Below the pieces are notes generated by a model. That model was not told where the DNA came from. It did not search any database and saw only the letters and a program-made list of their open reading frames with translations. Shown piece after piece: positions 56,071-64,000 of a stretch of DNA of 64,000 nt. The DNA is from Amycolatopsis bartoniae (GTDB lineage: Bacteria > Actinomycetota > Actinomycetes > Mycobacteriales > Pseudonocardiaceae), in the NCBI RefSeq assembly GCF_014191255.1, contig NZ_JACHWH010000002.1, forward strand, positions 930,001 through 994,000. Direction: 5' to 3'. Position 1 is the stretch's first letter, and each line of letters begins with the position of its first letter. The translations under genes were made by a program, and so were the position numbers.

Positions 56071-57471
56071 GTGCACAATGGAAAGCTGCAGCTCGAAGAC
56101 GTGACCATCGCGGACCGTTCCGTGGTCCGCAGAGCCGTGGGTGCCGCCGCTGTCGGCAACATCACGGAGTGGTACGACTTCGGGGTCTACGGATACCTCG
56201 CGACGACCATCACCAAGGTCTTCTTCTCGGGGCTGCCGCCCGCCATGGGCACCATCGCCACGTTCGGACTGTTCGCCGTGTCGTTCCTGATCCGTCCCTT
56301 CGGCAGCCTGTTCTTCGGCCCGCTGGGCGACCGGATCGGGCGCAAGAAGGTGCTGTCGCTCACCGTCATCCTGATGGCCGCGGGCACCTTCGTGATCGGG
56401 GTGGTGCCCAGCTACGCGCAGATCGGCATCGCCGCGCCGCTGCTGGTGCTGCTCGCCCGCCTGTTGCAGGGCGTGTCGACCGGCGGCGAGTACGGCAACG
56501 CGATGACGTTCATCGCCGAGTACGCCCCGGACCGGCGGCGCGGCTTCCTGGGCAGCTGGCTCGAGTTCGGCACGCTGACCGGGTACGCGTTCGGCGCGAC
56601 CATCGCCACCGTGCTGACCGCGGTGCTCACCCCCGACCAGCTGCTGAGCTGGGGCTGGCGGCTGCCGTTCCTGCTCGCGCTGCCGCTCGGCGCGGTGGGG
56701 CTGTACCTGCGGCTGAAGCTGGAGGAGACGCCGGCGTTCGCGGACCTGATGGAGCAGTCGAAGGCCGCGAACAAGCCGCCGGAGAAGTCGGAGCTCCGCC
56801 GCGTGTTCGTCGACCACTGGCGCGCGATGCTGCTGTGCGCGGGGCTGGTGCTGGCCTGGAACGTGACGAACTACATGCTCACCAGCTACGTCCCCACCTA
56901 CCTCACCGAGACGCTGCCCGGCCACGGCCACACCGGCACCGGCCAGACCGCGTCCGAGGTGCTGCAGATCGTGACGCTGGTCGTGCTGATGGTCGTCATC
57001 ACGTTCCTCGGCAGGCTGTCGGACCGGATCGGGCGGCGGAAGGTGGTGCTCGCGGGCTGCGTGGCGCTGGTGGTGCTGTCGCTGCCGTCGGTGCTGCTGC
57101 TGCGCGCGGGCGGTGACGTGCGGACGCTGCTGGGGCTGCTGATCATGGGGCTGACCCTGATCTGCTTCTCGGCGGTGCTGCCGTCCACGCTCCCGGCGAT
57201 GTTCCCGACGCGGATCCGCGCGGGCGGGCTGTCCATCTCGTTCAACATCGCGGTGTCGCTGTTCGGCGGCACGACCTCGACGGTGATGAGCGCGCTGGTC
57301 GCGGGCACCGGGGACCTGAACTGGCCCGCCTACTACCTCATGGCGGCCGGGGTCATCGGGGCGATCAGCATCGTGCTCACGCGGGAGACGGCACAGCGGC
57401 CGCTCGCCGGGTCGCCGCCGATCGTGGAGAGCAGGCAGGAAGCCCGCGAGGTCGTCGACGCCCAGCACTGA
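56071..57471 (+). CDS. MHS-family transporter, ProP-like
   Basis: This 466-residue twelve-helix metabolite:proton symporter resembles proline/betaine or carboxylate importers. Signatures are GNITEWYDFGVYGYLATTITKVFF (~30-53), GPLGDRIGRKKVLSL (~90) and QGVSTGGEYGNAMTFIAEYAP (~138). A second GRLSDRIGRRKVVLAGC follows in the C-half (~313). The GTG start has no ribosome site, but CATACT lies seven bases upstream, so a leaderless message is likely. It is divergent from the G3E GTPase gene with only 65 bp between starts. The substrate is unknown; there is no linked catabolic gene. Confidence 0.88.
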   Translation: MHNGKLQLEDVTIADRSVVRRAVGAAAVGNITEWYDFGVYGYLATTITKVFFSGLPPAMGTIATFGLFAVSFLIRPFGSLFFGPLGDRIGRKKVLSLTVILMAAGTFVIGVVPSYAQIGIAAPLLVLLARLLQGVSTGGEYGNAMTFIAEYAPDRRRGFLGSWLEFGTLTGYAFGATIATVLTAVLTPDQLLSWGWRLPFLLALPLGAVGLYLRLKLEETPAFADLMEQSKAANKPPEKSELRRVFVDHWRAMLLCAGLVLAWNVTNYMLTSYVPTYLTETLPGHGHTGTGQTASEVLQIVTLVVLMVVITFLGRLSDRIGRRKVVLAGCVALVVLSLPSVLLLRAGGDVRTLLGLLIMGLTLICFSAVLPSTLPAMFPTRIRAGGLSISFNIAVSLFGGTTSTVMSALVAGTGDLNWPAYYLMAAGVIGAISIVLTRETAQRPLAGSPPIVESRQEAREVVDAQH

Positions 57472-57480
57472 GCGGACCGG

Positions 57481-58326
57481 TCAGAGGGTCAGCGACTGGG
57501 TGCCCAGTACGACGGCCAGCGCCAGGCGGTCGGCGTCCTCCGTGCCGGGCTCGGCGGTGTAGACGGAGACGCGCAGGTCGTCCAGTGCGACGAGCAGCGT
57601 GTCGCAGTCGAGGGTGATCCGGCCGACCGCCGGGTGGTCGACGGTCTTGCGCCGGGACGGGTCGGGCAGCGACGTCGGGGTGTCGGCGTCCCAGAGCTCG
57701 GCGAAGCGCGGGCTGCCGGCGGTCAGGTCGGCGATCAGGCGCCGCAGGGCGTGGTCGGCCGGGTAACGCGAGGCCGTCAGGCGCAGGTCGGCCACGAGGC
57801 GGGCCTCGTGCTCGGCCTGCTCCTGCGCGGTGTGCACCACCCGCGAGGGCAGGCCGGTCACGTTGCGCCAGACGGCGTTCCGTGCCAGGCCACGCCAGGC
57901 GGTCGTGTCACCCATCAGCGCGTCGTAGGGCGCGTTGGCCAGCACCAGCGTCCAGCTCGCGTCGTACACCACCACCGGCGTGTTCGACAGCCGGTCGAGC
58001 AGTCGTTGCACGCTCGGCGGAATCCGCGACGGCACGACGTCCGGGCCGGGTGCGGCGTGCCCGGCCAGCCGGAAGAGCAGGTCGCGTTCGGTGTCGGACA
58101 GGCGCAGCGCCCGGGCCAGCGACTCCACCACCTGCGCCGACGGCGCGGTCGCGCGCCCCTGCTCCAGGCGGGTCAGGTAGTCGGCCGAGATGCCGGCGAG
58201 CCCGGCCAGCTCCTCGCGGCGCAACCCGCTGGCCCGGCGCCGGCGGCCCGCCGGCACGCCGACGGCCTCGGGCGCCACCCGGTCACGCCAGCGGCGCACC
58301 GTCCGGCCGAACTCCCACGCTTCCAC
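57481..58326 (-). CDS. XRE-type helix-turn-helix regulator (MmyB-like)
   Basis: This 281-residue regulator has an N-terminal helix-turn-helix (~28-85: RRASGLRREELAGLAGISADYLTRLEQGRATAPSAQVVESLARAL). A C-terminal MmyB-like PAS-related ligand domain (~110-280) includes NTPVVVYDASWTLVLANAPYDALMGD. Members often bind a fatty acid or antibiotic-related ligand and control the adjacent oxidoreductase. It is divergent from an SDR gene whose start is 102 bp away. An inverted repeat (58369-58397) lies between them, the usual arrangement for such pairs. GAGACT seven bases before the GTG could be a leaderless -10. Confidence 0.86.
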   Translation of the reverse strand: MEAWEFGRTVRRWRDRVAPEAVGVPAGRRRRASGLRREELAGLAGISADYLTRLEQGRATAPSAQVVESLARALRLSDTERDLLFRLAGHAAPGPDVVPSRIPPSVQRLLDRLSNTPVVVYDASWTLVLANAPYDALMGDTTAWRGLARNAVWRNVTGLPSRVVHTAQEQAEHEARLVADLRLTASRYPADHALRRLIADLTAGSPRFAELWDADTPTSLPDPSRRKTVDHPAVGRITLDCDTLLVALDDLRVSVYTAEPGTEDADRLALAVVLGTQSLTL

Positions 58327-58368
58327 GAATCCCAGTCTCCGCCGGTCGCACCGGGTTGTCCTGGCCCT

Positions 58369-58397
58369 GGCAGTCCTACGAAAACCGGACGACTGCC
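58369..58397. promoter_or_regulatory. Inverted repeat between XRE regulator and SDR
   Basis: GGCAGTC (58369-58375) and GACTGCC (58391-58397) are perfect complements spaced by 15 bp, midway between the divergent starts. It is a candidate operator of the XRE-family protein. Confidence 0.45.
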
Positions 58398-58428
58398 TGC
58401 GGCCCGGCCGGGCGCGCAACCTGGGGCC

Positions 58429-59367
58429 ATGACCGAACCCGGAACTGTGCTGATCACCGGCCCGACCCGCAACCTGGGCCGCCACGCCACCCTCGCCTTG
58501 GCCGAGCGCCCACCGGGGCAACGGCCCGACCTGCTGCTGGTCGGCCGCGCCGGACGGGACCTGACCGCGGTGGCCGACGAGGCCAGGGCGCGCGGCGCCA
58601 ACGTCCGCGAGATCGGCTGCGACCTCTCACGCCTGGCCGACGTGCGTGCCGCCGCGGCCACCGTGCGGGACCTGCTCACCGCCGGTGCCGTCCGGCCGCT
58701 GCGCGCGCTGGTCGCCAACGCGGGCACCATGTCGCCCGACACCCGGCGGGCCTCGGCCGACGGCTACGAGCTGACCTTCGCCGTCAACTACCTCGCCCAC
58801 GCCCAGCTCATCGGCGATCTGCTCGGCTCGTTCACCGCCCCGGCGCGGATCGTGCTGGTCGGCTCGAACACCTACGCCGCCAACTTCTGGCGCAAGCTGC
58901 TGCACGTGCCCCCGGCCGAGTGGGCCGACCCCGTCGAGCTGGCCCGCCCTGCTCCCGCCGAACAGGCCCCGGGCATGACCCCGTCCGGCGTCGCCTACTC
59001 CAACGCGAAGCTGGCGATCCTGTACTACGCCCACGAACTGCAGCGCCACGCCGGTGACGGGATCACCGTGTCGGTGTTCGAGCCGGGCTGGATGCCCAGC
59101 ACCGCGTTGAGCCGGGACGCGCCCGCGGCGTTCCAGGCGATGGGCCGGGCCCTGGCCCGGATCCCCGGTGTGTCGACACCGCAGCGCTCGGGGCCGCTGC
59201 TGGCCGCGCTGGCCCTCGACGAGAAGTGGGCGCACCTGCGCGACGGCGCGTTCGTGGTGAAGACCAGGCCGACCGCGGTGCGGCCGGTCGCCCACGATCG
59301 CGCCCGGGAACGGCGCCTGTGGGAGGCGACCGCCGAGCTGCTGGCCCGGGCGGGCGCGCCGCGTTAG
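58429..59367 (+). CDS. SDR-family oxidoreductase (extended-like)
   Basis: This 312-residue NAD(P)-binding Rossmann protein has TGPTRNLGRHATLAL (~11-25, cofactor motif), LVANAGTMSP (~97) and the catalytic YSNAK (~187, YxxxK intact) with IVLVGSNTYAANF (~142) before it. The group is often annotated as SDR or protochlorophyllide-reductase-like. The ATG follows CTGGGGCC. It is divergent from the XRE-family regulator, which probably controls it through the repeat at 58369-58397. The gene ends one base before the stop of the next, convergent SDR gene. The substrate is unknown. Confidence 0.85.
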   Translation: MTEPGTVLITGPTRNLGRHATLALAERPPGQRPDLLLVGRAGRDLTAVADEARARGANVREIGCDLSRLADVRAAAATVRDLLTAGAVRPLRALVANAGTMSPDTRRASADGYELTFAVNYLAHAQLIGDLLGSFTAPARIVLVGSNTYAANFWRKLLHVPPAEWADPVELARPAPAEQAPGMTPSGVAYSNAKLAILYYAHELQRHAGDGITVSVFEPGWMPSTALSRDAPAAFQAMGRALARIPGVSTPQRSGPLLAALALDEKWAHLRDGAFVVKTRPTAVRPVAHDRARERRLWEATAELLARAGAPR

Positions 59368-59368
59368 C

Positions 59369-60160
59369 TCACTTCGCGCCGCCCGGCTCGGACATCTTGG
59401 CCGCCAGCTTGGTGTTCAGGGTGTCCGGGCTGTGCTGCGCCACGTTGGCCTGCACCTTGTTGCGGGCGCCGGTGATCACGTGGTCCTTGCCCGCCATCAG
59501 TGCCTCGAAGCCCGCCTTGGCGACCTCGGCCGCGTCGTCCTTCGGGCCGCTGCCGATCTTCGTGTCCTCCATTCCCGCGCGGGTGAAGAACTCGGTGTCG
59601 GTCGGGCCGGGCATCAGCGCGGTGACCGTGACGCCGCTGTCCTTCAGCTCCTCCCGCAGCGCCTGCGCGAACGAGCCGACGAACGCCTTCGACGCGTGGT
59701 AGACCGACTGGTACGGGCCGGGCATGCTCGCCGCGATCGAGGACGTGAACAGCACGCGGCCGCCGCCGCTGGCCGCCATCCCGGGGATCACCCGCTTGGC
59801 CAGGTGGACGGTGGACCGGACGTTGAGGTCGACGACCCGCAGCTGGTCCGCCAGGTCCCCGCCGTCGGTGAAGGACCCGCCCACGCCGACGCCCGCGTTG
59901 AGGGCCAGCGCCGCCACCGGCTTCCCGCCGAGGTGCCGCACGAGCTCCTCGACGCCCTCGGGTTCGGCGAGGTCGACGCGCACGGCCTCCACCCGCGCGC
60001 CCAGCCGCGCGATCTCCTCCCGTGCCTCGTCGAGCTCCGGGTTCTCCGCCGCGATGAGCAGGTCGTACCCGTGTTGCGCGAACTGCTTCGCCAGCTCCCG
60101 GCCGATCCCCGTGGACGCGCCGGTCACTACCGCCAGTGGTTTGCTCGTGGTGTCCGTCAT
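59369..60160 (-). CDS. SDR-family oxidoreductase (classical)
   Basis: This 263-residue classical short-chain dehydrogenase has VVTGASTGIGRELA (~11-24), LALNAGVGVG (~86) and LFTSSIAASMPGPYQSVYHASKAFV (~136-160, with Ser, Tyr and Lys all present), then LMPGPTDTEFF (~188). The last ~60 residues (AKAGFEALMAGKDHVITGARNKVQANV) match the DltE/YqjQ-like branch used for general carbonyl reduction. The ATG at 60160 is supported by the start of homology. Its promoter should lie in 60161-60486, where TTGACC is seen at 60188-60193 (minus strand). Confidence 0.87.
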   Translation of the reverse strand: MTDTTSKPLAVVTGASTGIGRELAKQFAQHGYDLLIAAENPELDEAREEIARLGARVEAVRVDLAEPEGVEELVRHLGGKPVAALALNAGVGVGGSFTDGGDLADQLRVVDLNVRSTVHLAKRVIPGMAASGGGRVLFTSSIAASMPGPYQSVYHASKAFVGSFAQALREELKDSGVTVTALMPGPTDTEFFTRAGMEDTKIGSGPKDDAAEVAKAGFEALMAGKDHVITGARNKVQANVAQHSPDTLNTKLAAKMSEPGGAK

Positions 60161-60348
60161 GCCGGGATGGATACCCGGCGGGTGGCGGTCAAACGTGCAC
60201 CCGATCCGTCTACAGCGCGTGACGATCCCACCAGCCCCGTCTGACGCTGCGTGTTCGTCCGTTCGATCAGCGCAGGTCGGCCCGTTGTGGCGGGGATTCG
60301 CTGTGCGCGCCGGGAAAACGCCCCTACACTGGTCCCGGAGCAGAGCGT

Positions 60349-60360
60349 GAAAGCGCTTTC
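60349..60360. promoter_or_regulatory. GAAAGCGCTTTC palindrome, LacI-type operator candidate
   Basis: This perfect 12-bp inverted repeat lies in the 326-bp space 60161-60486 upstream of the classical SDR gene. It is identical to the centre of the palindrome inside treY. The rest of this space holds the terminator at 60415-60454 and nothing else recognised. Confidence 0.4.
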
Positions 60361-60414
60361 TCAGCTGGACCCGCCCAGCGCCCAACCTCCCCCCTCGGGG
60401 CGCTGTGGCGCAGA

Positions 60415-60454
60415 GTGGTCCCTGGCGGGCTCCCCCTGCCCCGCCGGGGACCAC
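60415..60454 (-). terminator. Long hairpin terminator after the isochorismatase-fold gene
   Basis: A 15-bp stem (GTGGTCCCTGGCGGG paired with CCCGCCGGGGACCAC, one G-U pair) and a 10-base loop lie 33 bp beyond the stop of the minus-strand isochorismatase-fold gene. The stem is strong on either strand, so it may act in both directions. Confidence 0.75.
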
Positions 60455-60486
60455 CCCAGCGAAGTCCTCTGTGGACACTCGGATGC

Positions 60487-61074
60487 TCAGGTGAGCGCGT
60501 CCGGCGCCGCGAGGCAGCCCGCCGTGGTCAGCTCCAGGTTCGCGAGCGAAGCGGCGTGCGTCGTCTCGTCGGCCGCGGCGACGCAATCGCTCACGACGTG
60601 CACGGTGAAGCCGAGGTCCGTCGCGTGGCGCGCGGTCTGCTCCACCGTCAGGTTCGTCGCCACCCCGGTGATCAGCAGGGTGCCCACATCGTTGGCCCGC
60701 AGCCACTCCGCCAGGTCGTTCCCGGCAAGCCCGGACAGCTTCTGGTTGTCCACCACGGCGTCCGCGAGCCCCGCCACCTCCGGAATCAGCTGCGCACCAG
60801 GCGCGTCCGGCCGGAACGCCTCCTGCGCCTCCCCCACGGCACGCATGAAACCCGTGTTGCGCACCAGTTCGCCCTCGCCCTCCGGGATGGTGAAGCGCGT
60901 GCAGATCACCGGCATCCCGGCCGCCCGCGCGGCCTGGTGGAACCGGGCCGCGCGGCCCACCACGCCGCTGCGCGCCACCGGCCCGGCCAGCAGCCCGCCG
61001 AAGAACCCCTGCGGCGAGATCACGTTCACCTGCCAGTGCAGCGCCAGCACCGCCCTGCCCCGTTCATCGGCCAT
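60487..61074 (-). CDS. Isochorismatase-fold protein lacking two catalytic residues
   Basis: This 195-residue protein has the cysteine-hydrolase (isochorismatase) fold. Canonical members use an Asp-Lys-Cys triad. Here the first strand reads AVLALHWQVNVISPQG, with His where DMQ normally supplies Asp. The Lys is present (VVDNQKLSGLAGNDL, ~110). The Cys position in GVATNLTVEQTARHATDLGF (~140) is Thr. Amide hydrolysis by the standard route is therefore unlikely. Similar WQ-type relatives without the triad occur in actinobacteria, with unknown function. The ATG at 61074 was chosen because homology begins at once; the frame is open further upstream. Confidence 0.8.
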   Translation of the reverse strand: MADERGRAVLALHWQVNVISPQGFFGGLLAGPVARSGVVGRAARFHQAARAAGMPVICTRFTIPEGEGELVRNTGFMRAVGEAQEAFRPDAPGAQLIPEVAGLADAVVDNQKLSGLAGNDLAEWLRANDVGTLLITGVATNLTVEQTARHATDLGFTVHVVSDCVAAADETTHAASLANLELTTAGCLAAPDALT

Positions 61075-61452
61075 GTCGCGATCATCCCACCTCCCCGGAG
61101 AGGTGGAGAAAAAACAACTGCCGGCCCTTTCCGGAAAATCCGCCGCACTGGTCCGGTCGCCGGAATGCACACACCCGTCGGGAGGCCCGGAAATCGAATT
61201 CCGGACGAGTACGGCCGGTGGCCGAGATAGCGCTTTCCGTAGATCCGGCCGAGGCGGGTGGCACTGCTGGTTGATCACCCGTCACGCACCGCAGTGAACC
61301 AGGTCAAGGGCATGTTCCGATTAATCGGACATCAGCTTGAACACTTGACAAGGCCCGGCCCGGTGGGGTTGTCTCCTACGCGCTTCGCTGCACACTGGTG
61401 GGAACTTTTTCGAAATTGCTGATCAACGCGTGAGAATCGGGCGGCCCCGTAA
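61075..61452. promoter_or_regulatory. 378-bp intergenic control region upstream of the conservon
   Basis: No gene was seen here. It contains GATAGCGCTTTC (61226-61237, one mismatch to the LacI-like pattern) and the perfect palindrome CCGATTAATCGG (61317-61328). A promoter-like TTGACA (61345-61350) is followed 18 bp later by TTGTCT (61369-61374). The palindrome directly upstream of that -35 suggests activator or repressor control of the operon starting at 61453. Confidence 0.45.
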
Positions 61453-63774
61453 ATGGAACGAACCGAGCCGGGCCGGGCGGCCTGGCCACCCAGTGGCTGG
61501 AGTCTCCGGACCAAGATCTCCGTCGTCCTGCTGCTGCCCGTGATCGTCGCGCTGACACTGGCTGGCACGCGCATCGAGAGCGAGCTGACCCGGGCGACCG
61601 ACTTCAGCACCGTGCGCGACCAGCTGCCGGTGCTGCGCGACATCACCGATCTCGCCGACCTCGTCAACCAGGAATCCGTCGCGACGGTGACCGCGGGCCG
61701 CGCCGGGCTGCCCACCGCGCAGATCGACGCCGTCGACGCCAAGGCCGCGGAGCTCCAGCGCGACGCCGACTTCGGCAGCCTGTCCCCGGAAACCAGCCGC
61801 GTGCTCAACACCGCCATCGGCAGGCTCGGCGTGCTGCGCAACGTGAACAGCAACCGCGACCCGGTCGGCACCACGGCGGGCTACCGCGACATCGTGTTCG
61901 CACTGGCCAACACCGTGCCCGCGTTCACCACCCCCACCGCCGACAGCGAGCTCGACCGGCTGGCCTTCACCGGCCGCAACCTCCTGCAGCTGCGCGGGTC
62001 GCTCGCCGTGCAGGAGGGGTTGCTGCGCTCGATCGGGCCGGGCACCGACCAGGCCGTGATCACCTCCGCCGCGCAAGCCGCCGCGGAGGAGTCGGCGCTG
62101 CGCAACCAGGTGCAGGCGTCGCTGACCGGCGACCAGCAGGCCCGCTTCGCCACGGCGACCGCGTCCTCGGCCGACCGCCAGGCCGCGCTGCAGTCCGCGC
62201 TCGCCACCGACCGCACCACCGAGCTCAGCTCACTGCTGCTGCCCATCGCGGCGGAGAGCGCCGGGCTGGGCGACGTGCTGACCGAGCTGATCACGGGTCT
62301 TTCGACGGCGATCTCCGACCAGACCGACGACGCGCGCTCGACCGCGTTGCGCGACGCCTCGCTCGTCATCGGCGCGCTGCTCGCCGCGCTCGCCATCGCG
62401 CTGTTCATGGCGCGCTCGGTGGTCTCGCCGATGCGGCGGCTGCACGCGGCGGCACTGTCCGCGGCGCACGAGCAGCTGCCCAGGACGATCGAACGGGTGC
62501 GCAGCGGCGACGAGGTGTCGTGGCAGTCGGTCGAACCGGTCGGCATCACGACCGGCGAGGAGATCGGCCAGCTCGCGCACGCCTTCGACGAGATGCACCA
62601 GCAGGCGGTCCGGCTCGCCGGCGAGCAGGCGGAGCTGCGCAAGCAGGTCAGCGAGATGTTCATGACGCTGGCCCGGCGCAGCCAGTCCATGGTCGAACTG
62701 CAGCTGACGGTGCTGGAGGGGCTCGAGTCCAACGAGCGGGACCCGCAGCGGCTCGACGAGCTGTTCCGGCTCGACCACCTGGCCACCCGCCTGCGCCGCA
62801 ACGGCGAGAACCTGCAGGTGCTCGCCGGCGGCAGCCCGGCGCGGCGCGACACCGGCCCGGTGTCGATGGTCGAGCTGCTGCGCGGCGCCACGTCCGAGGT
62901 CAAGGACTACCGGCGGGTCTCGCTCGTCAACGTGCCCAACGGGGCGGTGCGTTCGGAAGCGGCCGCGGACGTCGTGCACATCCTCGCCGAGCTGCTGGAG
63001 AACGCGACCCGCTTCTCCCCGCCGGAGGAGAAGGTGTACCTGACGGCGGACCGCGGCAGCGACGGCGGCCTGCTCGTCGAGGTGGTGGACAACGGGCTCG
63101 GCATGACCACCGAGGACCTCGCCGCCGCCAACCAGCGGCTCGCCTCGGGCGACACGGTCAGCCCGGAAACCGCCCGCCGCATGGGGTTGTTCGTGGTAGG
63201 GCGGCTCGCCGCCCGGCACGGCGTCACCGTCCGGCTGCGCGGCACGATGACCAGGGCGGGCCGCACCGGTGTCACCGCGAGCGTGCACCTGCCGGGCGAG
63301 CTGATCATCACCGACGGCACGTCCGCCCGCACCCCGGCCCTCGCCGCGGCCAGTGCCGTCAACGGCGCCGTCAACGGCCACGCCCACCCCGCGCCCGCGC
63401 CGTCCATCCCGCCGCAGCTGCCCGCCCGGACACCGATCTTCGACCGCGTGGTGTCGAACTGGTTCACCGAGCACACGGCGGACGAGAGCTCCGAGACGGC
63501 GCCACCGTCGCGGAACTGGGTCACGCCGGCCGACGAAGCCCGCCGCAAGGCCGAAGCCGCCGTCGAGCAGTCCGCGACGGCCGTGCTCAACCCCGCCGGG
63601 CTGCCGACGCGCAAGCCCGGCGCCCAGCTCGCACCCGGCGCGGCGCTGCCCCGCACCAAGGGCGAAGGCCCCCGAGACTTCCGTGATCCAGCAGCGGTCC
63701 GGAACAACCTGTCCAGGCACTACAACGGATTGCGGGCGGCGCGGCAGCGCACCGCGAACGAGGAGAGATCGTGA
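61453..63774 (+). CDS. cvnA: Sensor histidine-kinase-like protein, conservon A component
   Basis: This 773-residue membrane sensor of the actinobacterial conservon type is cut as follows. A short cytoplasmic lead is followed by a first membrane helix ([16 protein letters not shown], ~24-40). An extracellular nitrate/nitrite-sensing (NIT)-like helical domain spans ~45-300. The second helix ([17 protein letters not shown], ~302-318) leads into HAMP, then a dimerisation segment with the conserved [18 protein letters not shown] (~438). The GHKL ATPase domain has [15 protein letters not shown] (~512), VVDNGLGMT (~542) and [15 protein letters not shown] (~577). A ~150-residue disordered Pro/Ala-rich tail ends the protein. 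The next gene overlaps by four bases (GTGA) and encodes the roadblock component. Confidence 0.9.
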   Translation: MERTEPGRAAWPPSGWSLRTKISVVLLLPVIVALTLAGTRIESELTRATDFSTVRDQLPVLRDITDLADLVNQESVATVTAGRAGLPTAQIDAVDAKAAELQRDADFGSLSPETSRVLNTAIGRLGVLRNVNSNRDPVGTTAGYRDIVFALANTVPAFTTPTADSELDRLAFTGRNLLQLRGSLAVQEGLLRSIGPGTDQAVITSAAQAAAEESALRNQVQASLTGDQQARFATATASSADRQAALQSALATDRTTELSSLLLPIAAESAGLGDVLTELITGLSTAISDQTDDARSTALRDASLVIGALLAALAIALFMARSVVSPMRRLHAAALSAAHEQLPRTIERVRSGDEVSWQSVEPVGITTGEEIGQLAHAFDEMHQQAVRLAGEQAELRKQVSEMFMTLARRSQSMVELQLTVLEGLESNERDPQRLDELFRLDHLATRLRRNGENLQVLAGGSPARRDTGPVSMVELLRGATSEVKDYRRVSLVNVPNGAVRSEAAADVVHILAELLENATRFSPPEEKVYLTADRGSDGGLLVEVVDNGLGMTTEDLAAANQRLASGDTVSPETARRMGLFVVGRLAARHGVTVRLRGTMTRAGRTGVTASVHLPGELIITDGTSARTPALAAASAVNGAVNGHAHPAPAPSIPPQLPARTPIFDRVVSNWFTEHTADESSETAPPSRNWVTPADEARRKAEAAVEQSATAVLNPAGLPTRKPGAQLAPGAALPRTKGEGPRDFRDPAAVRNNLSRHYNGLRAARQRTANEERS

Positions 63775-64000
63775 CCCACTCATCCACCGCGCCCTCGCCG
63801 AGCTGGCTCGTCTCCGAGTTCAGCGAGGAGGTCGCCGGGGTCGCCCACGCCGCGCTCGTCTCCGCCGACGGGCTGCTGGTGGCGGCGTCGAAGAAGCTGC
63901 CGCGCGACCGGGCCGACCAGCTGTCCGCGATCGCGTCCGGTCTGTCGAGCCTCGCGCTGGGCACCGCCGAGCTGTTCACCGCGGGCCGCGTCGTGCAGTC
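63771..64000 (+). CDS. cvnB: Roadblock/LC7-domain protein, conservon B component (cut by window edge)
   Basis: A GTG at 63771, overlapping the cvnA stop, opens a frame that continues to the right edge. The visible 76 residues include [20 protein letters not shown], then [20 protein letters not shown] and [19 protein letters not shown]. This is the usual start of a Roadblock/LC7 (MglB-like) protein that acts with the conservon small GTPase. A DUF742 protein and a GTPase gene are expected next, outside the window. Confidence 0.88.
   Translation, partial: MTHSSTAPSPSWLVSEFSEEVAGVAHAALVSADGLLVAASKKLPRDRADQLSAIASGLSSLALGTAELFTAGRVVQ

Overview
The window is about 64 kb of very GC-rich actinobacterial chromosome. 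Strong third-position G/C bias, many GTG starts, short ATGA/GTGA/TGATG overlaps between genes, the GlgE-TreS-maltokinase-GlgB pathway, an F420-dependent oxidoreductase, a second gyrase-like parE/parC pair and a conservon-type signalling operon together point to the Pseudonocardiales, probably an Amycolatopsis-like member. The genus is inference; the phylum and order-level assignment is well supported. No tRNA, rRNA, CRISPR array or intact mobile element was seen.

Layout. (1) 1-3.4 kb: an exporter cut by the left edge, NAD kinase, a small membrane protein and a DHFR-fold reductase. (2) 3.4-22.8 kb: one alpha-glucan/trehalose locus: a GH13 amylase-like enzyme, MalQ, GlgX, TreY and TreZ, a second GlgX, then the GlgE-TreS-maltokinase-GlgB operon. 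TreY/TreZ make trehalose from glycogen or maltodextrins. TreS and maltokinase turn trehalose into maltose-1-phosphate, GlgE polymerises it, GlgB branches the product, and GlgX and MalQ break it down. The translation start region of treS is tandemly duplicated. (3) 22.8-30.5 kb: an SDR with an altered active site, a membrane Ser/Thr kinase with an extracellular CBM2-like domain, a secreted GH92 mannosidase, a GlxA-type regulator and a cysteine-desulfurase-like protein. (4) 30.5-41 kb: an accessory catabolic island lying between relics of two insertion sequences (IS110-type left, IS5-type right). It holds an M20 amidohydrolase, an imidase/NodB-fold hydrolase, an MHS transporter, an old yellow enzyme, an alpha/beta hydrolase, a hydroxyacid dehydrogenase, a carboxymuconolactone-decarboxylase-fold protein, and IclR and GntR regulators. 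A shared GTAATAC-centred palindrome recurs at its promoters. It also contains broken genes (capA, an S9 peptidase). (5) 41-46.4 kb: a methyltransferase, a MarR/DHA2 efflux pair, a sugar-acid-type IlvD dehydratase and an F420 oxidoreductase. (6) 46.4-48.4 kb: a STAS protein plus a GAF-SpoIIE-HATPase partner-switching protein. (7) 48.5-54 kb: parE-parC, where parC carries an intein immediately after the catalytic tyrosine. (8) 54-64 kb: a pseudouridine synthase, a G3E GTPase, an MHS transporter, an XRE regulator with two SDRs, an isochorismatase-fold protein lacking catalytic residues, and the first two genes of a conservon.

The most unusual items are the parC intein with a decayed endonuclease, the CBM2-bearing kinase, the duplicated treS initiation region with coupled mini-ORFs, and the IS-relic-bounded island with its own operator set. 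Several genes have a -10-like hexamer six or seven bases before the start codon and look leaderless.
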